From JAFGBZ01 sp043817715 (GTDB lineage: Archaea > Iainarchaeota > Iainarchaeia > Iainarchaeales > JAFGBZ01), in assembly GCA_043817715.1 (NCBI GenBank), contig JBDRGO010000061.1, positions 1 through 12,063 of the forward strand: DNA of 12,063 bases, written 5' to 3'. The notes beneath the pieces were generated by a model that was given only the letters and a program-made list of their open reading frames with translations, was not told the origin of the DNA and did no database searches. A program made the position numbers and the translations under genes. Shown piece after piece: positions 1 through 6,420 of the stretch (positions are counted from its first letter, which is position 1; each line of letters begins with the position of its first letter).

Positions 1-297
1 TTAACAAGAAGAGGATTTAAAGCAAGAGACATAATTGACTTGTATTATTTGGCCAAAAAAGGAGCAACAATAAAAGCAGTTAAGAAAATGGCAATAGAAA
101 AAACAAAATTCATGTTCAAATACTTAAAATACAAAGAAAACATGAAAAACAAGAAATTTGAAGAAAAATTCAAGATTGGAGAAGAAGAACTGCTTATGAT
201 AGAAGAAGTTGGCAAAGGCTTTAATAAATTTGCAGAAAAAACACTGAAAGAATTAAATGAATTAGCTGAAGAAATAAGGGAAAAGGAAAAAACATGA
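1..297 (+). CDS. C-terminal fragment of an AbiEii-like nucleotidyltransferase (5' end outside window)
   Basis: The reading frame is open from base 1, so the gene starts upstream and only about 98 C-terminal residues are seen. The fragment begins LTRRGFKARDIIDLYYLAKKG. The pattern 'aRDiiDLyyL' near the C-terminus followed by Lys/Glu-rich helices is typical of AbiEii/AbiGii-type (DUF1814) nucleotidyltransferases, the toxin half of type IV toxin-antitoxin or abortive infection modules. That assignment is by motif memory only; the catalytic GSxxxD part is not in the window. The rest is highly charged and probably helical (for example EEELLMIEEVGKGFNKFAEK). A TTG at 40 could be mistaken for a start, but the coding pattern continues upstream of it. 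No partner antitoxin is seen downstream. An unrelated nucleotidyltransferase-fold or coiled-coil protein remains possible. Confidence 0.5.
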   Translation, partial: LTRRGFKARDIIDLYYLAKKGATIKAVKKMAIEKTKFMFKYLKYKENMKNKKFEEKFKIGEEELLMIEEVGKGFNKFAEKTLKELNELAEEIREKEKT

Positions 298-367
298 ATT
301 CAGAGAAATTCCAGGATTGCACCAAAATCGTTTTAATTAATCAATTAATGATATTATTGTGTTGTTT

Positions 368-496
368 GTGAAAATCATTTCAAAAATACTTTTAGCCGTA
401 ATTATGATTATAGCCTTTGTTTTCCTAGTGTTCTATTTATTTGGATTTGCCAATTTACTCCTTTTTTCATATAATTTTTTAACAGCAATAGACTGA
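368..496 (+). CDS. Possible 42-residue single-pass membrane peptide
   Basis: A GTG-started frame encodes 42 residues, beginning VKIISKILLAVIMIIAFVF. A short basic N-terminus is followed by one long hydrophobic stretch (about residues 7-35) and a short tail ending TAID. This is what a small membrane peptide or signal-anchor protein looks like. There is no good ribosome binding site in front of the GTG. The frame starts where a 25-codon frame (294-371) ends, so it could also be the remains of a longer broken gene. AT-rich DNA gives hydrophobic frames by chance, so I hold this loosely. Confidence 0.3.
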   Translation: MKIISKILLAVIMIIAFVFLVFYLFGFANLLLFSYNFLTAID

Positions 497-533
497 ACTC
501 AACATGGCAACTTAAATTATTTTTCCAAATAAA

Positions 534-549
534 TCACCTTTGCAGGTGA
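534..549. terminator. Short hairpin between convergent frames
   Basis: TCACCT and AGGTGA form a perfect 6-bp stem around a TTGC loop. It is GC-rich compared with its surroundings. It lies between the end of the possible plus-strand peptide (496) and the end of the broken minus-strand gene (591). A bidirectional terminator or decay barrier is plausible, but the stem is short and has no long T tract beside it. Confidence 0.25.
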
Positions 550-590
550 ATTCTTCGACCAAATTTTTATTTCAGTGAATAAGTAAACTG

Positions 591-1276
591 CTAGAAGTGC
601 GTTTTAACAACTGTTGCATCGTCACGCTGTTCATATTGTTCGACTCTGTCAATTTCTTTCAGAATATCAATCGCAATCCTCTTTTTAGTTTTCTGGCTTT
701 TGTTTTTTCCGGAAGACTCCGAACATAATCCTGTATTTTATAAATATCTAAATATTTAACTTCAAAAAAAACAGGGCGCTTAGAGTTTCTTCTTAACCCA
801 ATATTCGCATAATGTTTATTTACTTGAAAACCAGCTTCCTGAACACGGTTCAAATCAGTCAGTATAGTAGCAGGCAATCTTTCTTTGTGTAGGCTTTCAT
901 TAGATGTTTCATCACTGTTTTTCACGTTATAAAAATCCCGAATAGCTTTATTTGAAAGCGAATCCAAATAAACTTCTTTTGAATACATTGTTGGCTTTCT
1001 TGTGCTAACTGATTTTTTAGAACGAGAATAACTTTGAACAAATTTGAGTATTTTTGCTGCAACAGGCATTGGAAAATTTTTTGGAAAAAGAAGATGTGCT
1101 AAAGCCATTGTATGAGTATGAAGAGTAAGAGAATCCTTTCCAACCCGTTCCTTTGACTTTCTGGCAATAAGGCCTTTCATTGACCCTTTATTTATTTTCA
1201 TTAGCAATGAATGATCGGCAGCAAGCGGGAGATAACTTTCTGTTGGTTTCTTTTTGACTTTTAAGTTTCTTACCAT
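591..1276 (-). pseudogene. Frameshifted gene of unknown function (intact frame 659-1276, about 205 aa)
   Basis: The open frame from ATG 1276 runs to a TGA at 659-661 and encodes a basic, mostly soluble protein of 205 residues that I do not recognise. Visible blocks are HTHTMALAHLLFPKNFP (about 53-69) and RPVFFEVKYLDIYKIQDYV in the C-terminal third. If the T5 run at 682-686 (A5 on the coding strand) had one more base, the frame would continue after ARKLK as KRIAIDILKEIDRVEQYEQ and so on for about 30 codons, to a TAG at 591-593. That continuation has ordinary amphipathic-helix composition and no stop, so the present TGA looks like the result of a 1-nt deletion. The start lacks a Shine-Dalgarno sequence and overlaps a 14-bp palindrome. 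A helix-turn-helix gene lies 44 nt upstream on the same strand, suggesting a two-gene unit. The full product would be about 228 residues. Confidence 0.5.
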
Positions 1277-1288
1277 ATGTTAACATAT
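1275..1288. promoter_or_regulatory. 14-bp palindrome over the start of the unknown gene
   Basis: ATATGTTAACATAT is a perfect dyad that includes the first bases of the minus-strand ATG (1274-1276). A dyad at this place could be an operator for the helix-turn-helix protein encoded just upstream. AT-only palindromes are common in such DNA, so the functional reading is inference. Confidence 0.25.
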
Positions 1289-1320
1289 AATGCAAGAAAA
1301 TAAAAAAACTATTGTCAAGA

Positions 1321-1579
1321 TCATCTTCCTTCAACTATTCCTGAATTCATTGAACCAGAAATATTCATTTCTTCTGAATTGCTTTTTTCATTCAATGACC
1401 GCCATACAGCCATTCTTGAAACATTAAAAAACCCAGCGATTTTTCTAAAACTATGTCCTTGACCCCAATAAAGTTCTTCAGCTCTTTTAATTTGGTTTTC
1501 ACTTAAAGCTTTTTTTCTTCCTTTTTTAATTTCAATAATATATTTATTACAACAGTGTTTCTCGATCCCTTCTGTTCAT
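1321..1579 (-). pseudogene. Small helix-turn-helix protein, frameshifted near its N-terminus
   Basis: The frame open from 1575 to the TGA at 1321 encodes a C-terminal helix-turn-helix of the resolvase/invertase (HTH_7) type. Its core is KGRKKALSENQIKRAEELY followed by GHSFRKIAGFFNVSRMAVW. It has the Gly-Arg-x-x-x-Leu linker, recognition-helix spacing and hydrophobic pattern of that family. The frame has no ATG, GTG or TTG after its preceding stop. The only well-placed start is ATG 1577-1579, seven bases after a perfect GGAGG (1587-1591), and it is in a different frame that stops after 10 codons. Removing one G from the GGG run near the start would give MNRRIEKHCCNKYIIE and join the two. So this is either a 1-nt-insertion pseudogene or a sequence error. 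No recombinase catalytic domain is present; it is a stand-alone DNA-binding protein or a remnant. It sits 44 nt upstream of the unknown gene at 1276. Confidence 0.5.
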
Positions 1580-1761
1580 TTTAATTCCTCCAAAAACACA
1601 TAGTAGGATTAGTAGCCCCAAAGGCAAAAAAAGAATCAGCCATAATTAGGACTAACCAATGCATTCAACAAGTTGTAGTTGTGCTTGATAAAATCCTATA
1701 ATATGCCATAATTAATTTACTGTTTGCATTGTATTTAAATGTTTGTCACGAAATGACTGTT

Positions 1762-2088
1762 TCAATTGCTTTGAGGAAAAACATCTATGAATATCAAGCC
1801 TTCAAATAAAATATGCTGAATTATTAAAATTATTCCTAAAATTATTCCCCATTTTAATACTTTATTTAATTCAGGGTTTTCAAAATAATTTATTTTCATT
1901 AAAAACAAGCAAACAAGAATTAAAATTAACCCCATTAAATCATGATGGATATGATATAATTTATTTCCAAGAAAAACCAACATAAGTGGTCCGCTTCCTG
2001 CAATAAGCCATAAACCAACCAAAAAAAAGAAAAACAATATTAAAACAATAAATGGAAGAAATAACTTATTTTGAGTAAATTTTCTCAT
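1762..2088 (-). CDS. Small multi-pass membrane protein with HIHH motif
   Basis: This is a 108-residue protein with about three membrane segments: residues 9-31 (very Phe/Leu-rich), about 50-66 and about 78-102. Between the first two is NKLYHIHHDLMG (HIHH at 46-49), and the last helix carries Gln-His (91-92) followed by a Glu. Short archaeal membrane proteins with a His-rich motif at a membrane edge and a His in a later helix exist, and metal or heme binding would be a natural guess, but I cannot name the family. The start has no obvious Shine-Dalgarno. The gene is transcribed divergently from the glycine-cleavage cluster, across a 90-bp gap with a TATA-like element. The codon use looks ordinary for the window, and membrane topology makes a real gene likely. 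Confidence 0.6.
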   Translation of the reverse strand: MRKFTQNKLFLPFIVLILFFFFLVGLWLIAGSGPLMLVFLGNKLYHIHHDLMGLILILVCLFLMKINYFENPELNKVLKWGIILGIILIIQHILFEGLIFIDVFPQSN

Positions 2089-2137
2089 ACATACAACTTA
2101 TTCTTCTTTGAACTTTAGTTTATTGGTTCATTACTAG

Positions 2138-2148
2138 AATATATATGT
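2138..2148. promoter_or_regulatory. TATA-like element between divergent genes
   Basis: GAATATATATG lies in the 90-bp gap between the membrane protein gene (start 2088, minus) and the glycine-cleavage cluster (start 2179, plus). An archaeal start about 25 bp from its centre would fall near 2169 for the plus strand or near 2117 for the minus strand, giving short leaders in both directions. AT richness makes such boxes common, so this is only a candidate. Confidence 0.35.
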
Positions 2149-2178
2149 CACATAATCGTTAGTTTTTAAAACCATTTT

Positions 2179-3510
2179 ATGCTAATGGAATACAGGGGTT
2201 TTTTGACTAAATTAGTTATTATTGGATTAGGTTCAGGCGGTTTTGCTGCACTTCTTTCAGCTAAGAAATTTAATTCAAAAGCAGAAATAACTGTAATTGA
2301 TGAAAAATCATTTGATTTACTGCATCCCTGTGGATTGCCTTATGCATTAGAAGAAATTCTTCCAATGAAAAACTTAAAGCATGACATTAATGCAGAAAGA
2401 ATGAATGTTAAAATGGTTAAAGGAAAGGCAGTAAAAATTGATGTTAAAAATAAAAAAATAATTACAGATAACAAAAAAGAAATTGAATTTGATTCATTAA
2501 TTATTGCCATAGGAGCAAAACCATTTATTCCTCCAATTAAAGGAATTCAAGAATTTTTAGGAAAAACTGTTTTTACTGTTCATTCATTGAATGATGCAGA
2601 ATTAATTAATGCTAGCTGCATTAAAGAAAAAAATGCAGTAGTAATTGGTGCAGGAGCAATTGGATTAGAAACAGCAATTGCATTAAATAAAAGAGGATTA
2701 AAAGTAAAAATAATTGAAGCAATGCCAAATGTTTTATCACGGGCAATGGATAAAGACATGGTTTCAGGAATTGAAGAATATTTAAAAGAAAAAGGAATTG
2801 AATTATTACTTGGAAAAAAAGTTGAAGAAATAAAAGAAAAATCAGTTATTGCAGAAGGACAAGAAATTGAATGTGATTTAATTGTTTTAAGTGCAGGAAT
2901 TAAACCAAATATTGAATTAGCAAAAGAATCAGGAATTACTTTAGGAGAAAAAGCAGTAAAAGTAAATGAATTCATGCAAACTAATTTTGAAGAAATTTAT
3001 GCAGTAGGAGATTTAGTTGAAGTTCCAAATATGATTAATGAAAAAAAATTAAATGTTGGATTAGCAAATTCAGCTTATTTACAAGGATTAATTGCGGGAA
3101 GAAATGCATTAGGTGCAAAAGAAAAATATGCAGGAACTGCTTTAACTTTTGTAACTGTTTTAGGAGCACTTGAAATTGCTTCAACTGGGTTTACTAAAGA
3201 ATTTGCTGAAAGCCAAGGAATAAAAGTAATTGATGCAAGAATTAAAGGAAAAAATAAATATGACTGGTTTCCAGGAGCAAAAGAATTAACAGTAAAAGTA
3301 TTAATAAATGAAGAAACAAAAAAAATAATTGGCGCACAGGCAGTAGGAAAAGATGCATACGTAAGAATAAATATTGTTTCAACCGCAATTAAGGCAGGAA
3401 TGACTTTAGATGAATTGCTTGGAGTTGAATTAGCTTATTGTCCTCCAATAAGTGAAGCATATGATGTTTTATTATTGGCTTGTGAAATGGTTAAAAGAAA
3501 AATGAATTGA
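2179..3510 (+). CDS. FAD-dependent pyridine nucleotide-disulfide oxidoreductase, CoA-disulfide reductase/NADH oxidase type
   Basis: The 443-residue flavoprotein has an N-terminal FAD fold (VIIGLGSGGFAAL, residues 13-25). The redox site HPCGLPY has one cysteine, Cys51. An NAD(P)H fold follows (VVIGAGAIGLETAIAL, from about 155), then the second FAD motif EEIYAVGDLVEV. The C-terminal dimerisation domain ends with AYCPPISEAYDVL. The single-Cys site and the tyrosine-containing 'YxPPxSxxxD' motif are marks of the CoA-disulfide reductase/NADH oxidase/NAD(P)H sulfur reductase family. They are not the CxxxxC pair of dihydrolipoamide dehydrogenase. It is the first gene of the glycine-cleavage cluster, 12 nt before gcvT, so it may reoxidise the pathway's dithiol or handle CoA or sulfur redox. 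That role is inference. Possible starts are ATG 2179, ATG 2185 and TTG 2203; the last gives MTKLVIIGLG, a more usual N-terminus, and AGGGG stands just before it. Confidence 0.85.
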   Translation: MLMEYRGFLTKLVIIGLGSGGFAALLSAKKFNSKAEITVIDEKSFDLLHPCGLPYALEEILPMKNLKHDINAERMNVKMVKGKAVKIDVKNKKIITDNKKEIEFDSLIIAIGAKPFIPPIKGIQEFLGKTVFTVHSLNDAELINASCIKEKNAVVIGAGAIGLETAIALNKRGLKVKIIEAMPNVLSRAMDKDMVSGIEEYLKEKGIELLLGKKVEEIKEKSVIAEGQEIECDLIVLSAGIKPNIELAKESGITLGEKAVKVNEFMQTNFEEIYAVGDLVEVPNMINEKKLNVGLANSAYLQGLIAGRNALGAKEKYAGTALTFVTVLGALEIASTGFTKEFAESQGIKVIDARIKGKNKYDWFPGAKELTVKVLINEETKKIIGAQAVGKDAYVRINIVSTAIKAGMTLDELLGVELAYCPPISEAYDVLLLACEMVKRKMN

Positions 3511-3522
3511 AGTTGAGCAAAA

Positions 3523-4626
3523 ATGGAATTAAAAAATACGCCTTTGGTTGAAGAACATAAAAAATTAGGGGCAACTTTAGTTGATTTTGGCGGATGGAAT
3601 ATGCCTGTGCAATACACTAATGTAATTGAAGAACATAATATTACAAGAAATAATGCAGGATTATTTGATATTTCTCACATGGGTGAAATTTTTGTTGAAG
3701 GAAAACAAGCAGTTGAATTGCTTCAGAAAACAATGAGCAGAGATATTTCAAAAATCAAAGAAGGAAAAATGGTTTTAGCAGTAATATGCAATAACAATGG
3801 CGGAATTTTAGATGATTTAACTATTTACAAATTTAATGAAGAAAAATTCATGTTAGTTGTTAATGCATCAAATGAATTAAAGGACTTTGAATGGATTAAA
3901 AAAACACAAAAAGAACAAGGATTTGATGCAATTGTTTCAAATAAAAGTTCTGAATTCGCAAAACTTGATTTTCAAGGACCAAAATCACAGGAAATTCTTC
4001 AAAAAATAACTAATTTTGATTTAAATGAAATTGGATTTTATGAATTCAAAGAAGGACTAGTTGATGGAATTAAAGCAATTATTTCAAGATCAGGGTATAC
4101 TGGAGAACAAGGATTTGAATTATATTTTGACTGGAATTCTGCCCCGCAAATATGGAATAAAATTTTAGAATTAGGCAAAAATGAAGGAATTAAAGCAATT
4201 GGTTTAGGGGCAAGAGATACTTTGAGACTCGAATGTGCAATGAATTTATATGGACATGAAATGGATGAATCAAAATCACCAATTCAATGCAGGTATGGCT
4301 GGGTTGTAAATTATGACAAAGAATTCATTGGAAAAAAAGCAATTTTAAAGCAAAAAGAAGAAGGAATAAAAGAAAAACTAGCTGGATTTGAATTAATTGA
4401 CAGAGGAATTGCAAGACACGGATATAAATTATTTAAAAATAGAGAAGAAATTGGAGTAGTTACTTCAGGAACTTTAAGCCCAACATTAAAAAAAGCATTG
4501 GGTTTGTGTTATATTAAATCAGATTTTGCTCAAATTGACACTGAATTTGAGGTAGAAATCAGAGAAAAAAAATATAAAGCAAAAATTGTTAAATTACCTT
4601 TTTATAAAAGAGAAAAAGAAGAATGA
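3523..4626 (+). CDS. gcvT: Glycine cleavage system T protein (aminomethyltransferase)
   Basis: T protein releases ammonia from the aminomethyl-lipoyl arm of H protein and passes the methylene group to tetrahydrofolate or an archaeal equivalent pterin. The 367 residues match the family in length and order. Visible motifs are HKKLGATLVDFGGWNMPVQY near the N-terminus, GLFDISHMGEI (46-56), GGILDDLTIY (93-102, with the conserved aspartate pair), SRSGYTGEQGFELYF in the middle, and ARDTLRLECAMNLYGHEMDE. The C-terminal barrel has GVVTSGTLSPTLKKALGL. The start ATG has only a weak ribosome site (TTGAGC), which fits reading through from the flavoprotein gene 12 nt upstream. Its end overlaps an ATG at 4623 (ATGA). 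The residues seen do not decide between folate and methanopterin as acceptor. Confidence 0.96.
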   Translation: MELKNTPLVEEHKKLGATLVDFGGWNMPVQYTNVIEEHNITRNNAGLFDISHMGEIFVEGKQAVELLQKTMSRDISKIKEGKMVLAVICNNNGGILDDLTIYKFNEEKFMLVVNASNELKDFEWIKKTQKEQGFDAIVSNKSSEFAKLDFQGPKSQEILQKITNFDLNEIGFYEFKEGLVDGIKAIISRSGYTGEQGFELYFDWNSAPQIWNKILELGKNEGIKAIGLGARDTLRLECAMNLYGHEMDESKSPIQCRYGWVVNYDKEFIGKKAILKQKEEGIKEKLAGFELIDRGIARHGYKLFKNREEIGVVTSGTLSPTLKKALGLCYIKSDFAQIDTEFEVEIREKKYKAKIVKLPFYKREKEE

Positions 4627-4642
4627 AATTTTATAAAAGAAT

Positions 4643-4648
4643 GGAGGG
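4643..4648 (+). promoter_or_regulatory. Shine-Dalgarno GGAGGG deciding the gcvH start
   Basis: GGAGGG stands seven bases before TTG 4656. This supports TTG as the gcvH start, not the ATG at 4623 that overlaps the gcvT stop codon. Confidence 0.65.
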
Positions 4649-4655
4649 AGTTAAA

Positions 4656-5045
4656 TTGGAAAATCCAAAAGAATTAAAGTATACAAAAGAACATGAATGG
4701 GTTAAAGTTGAAGAAGGAATTGCAACTATGGGAATAAGTGATTATGCTCAACATAGTTTAACTGATATTGTTTTTGTTGAATTACCTGAAAAAGGAAAAC
4801 AAACAGAACAATTCAAATCATTTGCAGTACTTGAATCAGTTAAATCCGTAAGTGATGTTTATGCTCCAGTAACAGGAGAAGTAATTGAAGCAAATGAAGA
4901 ATTAAATAATACACCACAAAAAATTAATGAAAGCCCTTATGACGAAGGATGGATTGCAAAAATAAAATTAAAAGACGAAAAAGAACTTGATAATTTAATG
5001 AATGCAGAAGAATATGAAAAATATCTGGAAACAGTCAAACACTAA
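4656..5045 (+). CDS. gcvH: Glycine cleavage system H protein (lipoyl carrier)
   Basis: H protein carries the lipoyl arm that shuttles the aminomethyl group between P and T proteins and must be reoxidised after each cycle. From TTG 4656 the product is 129 residues, beginning MENPKELKYTKEHEWV, the standard N-terminus of the family. The lipoylation site is VLESVKSVSDVYAPVTGEV, with the modified lysine at residue 63 of this start, its usual position. The C-terminal part PYDEGWIAKIKL is also typical. An upstream in-frame ATG at 4623 would add 11 residues (MKFYKRMEGVK) unlike known H proteins; that stretch contains the GGAGGG ribosome site, so TTG is preferred. The gene lies directly behind gcvT, and the ligase and lipoyl synthase that modify it are encoded downstream in the same cluster. 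Confidence 0.95.
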   Translation: MENPKELKYTKEHEWVKVEEGIATMGISDYAQHSLTDIVFVELPEKGKQTEQFKSFAVLESVKSVSDVYAPVTGEVIEANEELNNTPQKINESPYDEGWIAKIKLKDEKELDNLMNAEEYEKYLETVKH

Positions 5046-5065
5046 CACCAAATTTATTTTACTTA

Positions 5066-5072
5066 GGGGGGG
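5066..5072 (+). promoter_or_regulatory. G7 Shine-Dalgarno deciding the gcvPA start
   Basis: Seven consecutive Gs followed by AATTAAA and TTG 5080 give a strong ribosome site with seven-base spacing. It rules against the ATG at 5002, which lies inside gcvH. A G7 run is unusual in DNA this AT-rich. Confidence 0.65.
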
Positions 5073-5079
5073 AATTAAA

Positions 5080-6420
5080 TTGAATTTTATTTCTAACACT
5101 GAAAAAGAAAAAAAAGAAATGCTTGAAGCAATTGGAATTAATTCAACAGATGAATTATTTAAAGACATTCCAAAAGAATTGTTTTTAAAAGAAGAATTAA
5201 AATTAGGAGAAGCATTATCTGAACAAGAATTAATTTCTCAAATTAATGAATTAAGTAAAAAAAATGCCAATGCATCAGAGTATGCTTATTTTTTGGGCGC
5301 GGGGGCATACAATCATTTCATTCCAGCAGTTGTTCCTCATCTGGCTTTCAGAAGTGAATTTTATACTGCTTACACTCCTTATCAACCAGAAATTTCTCAA
5401 GGAAGTTTACAAGCAATTTATGAATGGCAAACATTCATAAGTGAATTAACTGGAATGGATTTAGCTAATGCATCAGTTTATGACGGAGCAAGTGCAGTAG
5501 CTGATGCAATGATGATGGCAAAAAATTATTCAAAGAAAAAAGAAGTAATTATTGCTAAATCACTTAATCCAGAATACAAAAAAGTTGTTCAAACTTATGC
5601 AAAAGCAAATGAATTAATTATTCATGAAATTAATTATGAAAATGGATTGCTTTCATTAACTGAATTAAAAGAAAAATTAAATGAAAACACAGCAATAGTT
5701 ATTGTTCAAAACCCGAATTTTTTTGGATTAATAGAAAACTTACAAGAAATATCTGATATTGCACATGAAAAAAATTCATTATTTGCAGTAGCAATAAGTG
5801 AACCAATTTCATTTGGATTGCTGGAAGGACCAGGAAATTACGGAGCAGACATTGTTATTGGAGAAGGGCAATCATTTGGAATTCCAATGAGTTTTGGAGG
5901 GCCAGGAGTGGGATTTCTTGCAACAAATATGAAATATGTAAGAATGGTTCCAGGAAGATTATCAGGAAAAACAATTGATTTAGATGGAAAACAAGGATTT
6001 CTTTTAACTTTACAAGCAAGAGAACAACACATTAGAAGAGAAAAATCAATTTCCAATATATGCAGTAATCAAGCATTAATTGCATTAAATGCAACAATTT
6101 ATTTAAGCACGCTTGGAAAAAATGGATTAAAAGAATTAGCAAACCTTAATTTACAAAAAGCACATTATGCAGCAGAAAAAATTAATGCATTAAATGGATT
6201 TGAATTAGTTTTTAATTCTCCTTTCTTTAATGAATTTGTAATTAAAACACAAGATTCAAAAAAAGTAAAAGAAAAATTATTAGAAAAAAAAATTATTGCA
6301 GGATATGAATTAGAACAAGAATTTCCTGAAATGAAAAATTGTCTTCTCTTAACAGTAACTGAAATGAATTCCAAAAAACAAATTGATGAAATGATTAATG
6401 TACTGGAGGGATTACAGTGA
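5080..6420 (+). CDS. gcvPA: Glycine dehydrogenase (decarboxylating) subunit 1, P protein N-terminal half
   Basis: This is subunit 1 of the two-part P protein, the PLP enzyme that decarboxylates glycine and transfers the aminomethyl group to lipoylated H. From TTG 5080 the product is 446 residues, starting MNFISNTEKEKKEMLEAIG, close to the usual length and N-terminus. Typical blocks are FLGAGAYNHFIPAVVPHL, YTPYQPEISQGSLQAIYEW, GMDLANASVYDGASAVADA and SFGGPGVGFLA. As expected for this half, there is no PLP-binding lysine motif; it pairs with GcvPB to make the active site. A longer frame back to 5002 overlaps gcvH by 44 nt and adds a 26-residue non-homologous extension, so it is rejected. The stop TGA overlaps the GTG start of gcvPB by 2 bases within GTGA, implying translational coupling of the two subunits. 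Confidence 0.96.
   Translation: MNFISNTEKEKKEMLEAIGINSTDELFKDIPKELFLKEELKLGEALSEQELISQINELSKKNANASEYAYFLGAGAYNHFIPAVVPHLAFRSEFYTAYTPYQPEISQGSLQAIYEWQTFISELTGMDLANASVYDGASAVADAMMMAKNYSKKKEVIIAKSLNPEYKKVVQTYAKANELIIHEINYENGLLSLTELKEKLNENTAIVIVQNPNFFGLIENLQEISDIAHEKNSLFAVAISEPISFGLLEGPGNYGADIVIGEGQSFGIPMSFGGPGVGFLATNMKYVRMVPGRLSGKTIDLDGKQGFLLTLQAREQHIRREKSISNICSNQALIALNATIYLSTLGKNGLKELANLNLQKAHYAAEKINALNGFELVFNSPFFNEFVIKTQDSKKVKEKLLEKKIIAGYELEQEFPEMKNCLLLTVTEMNSKKQIDEMINVLEGLQ

Noticed and set aside
294..371. 25-codon frame MNSEKFQDCTKIV...
   Set aside because: It overlaps the upstream stop as ATGA but is very short with no recognisable feature; not listed as a gene.
1321..1579. Insertion sequence or serine recombinase
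   Set aside because: Only the helix-turn-helix is present; no catalytic recombinase domain, terminal inverted repeats or target duplication could be found nearby.
2089..2178. Possible glycine riboswitch ahead of the gcv cluster
   Set aside because: The 90-bp gap is too short for an aptamer and shows no GC-rich stems; only a TATA-like element is visible.
2580..2975. Long antisense frame inside the flavoprotein gene
   Set aside because: It is an antisense shadow created by biased codons (GAA, ATT, GCA) of a clearly real gene; its product is low-complexity Ser/Phe-rich and has no ribosome site.
5002..5079. N-terminal extension of gcvPA from an ATG inside gcvH
   Set aside because: The added residues do not resemble any GcvPA N-terminus, overlap gcvH, and the strong G7 ribosome site points to TTG 5080.
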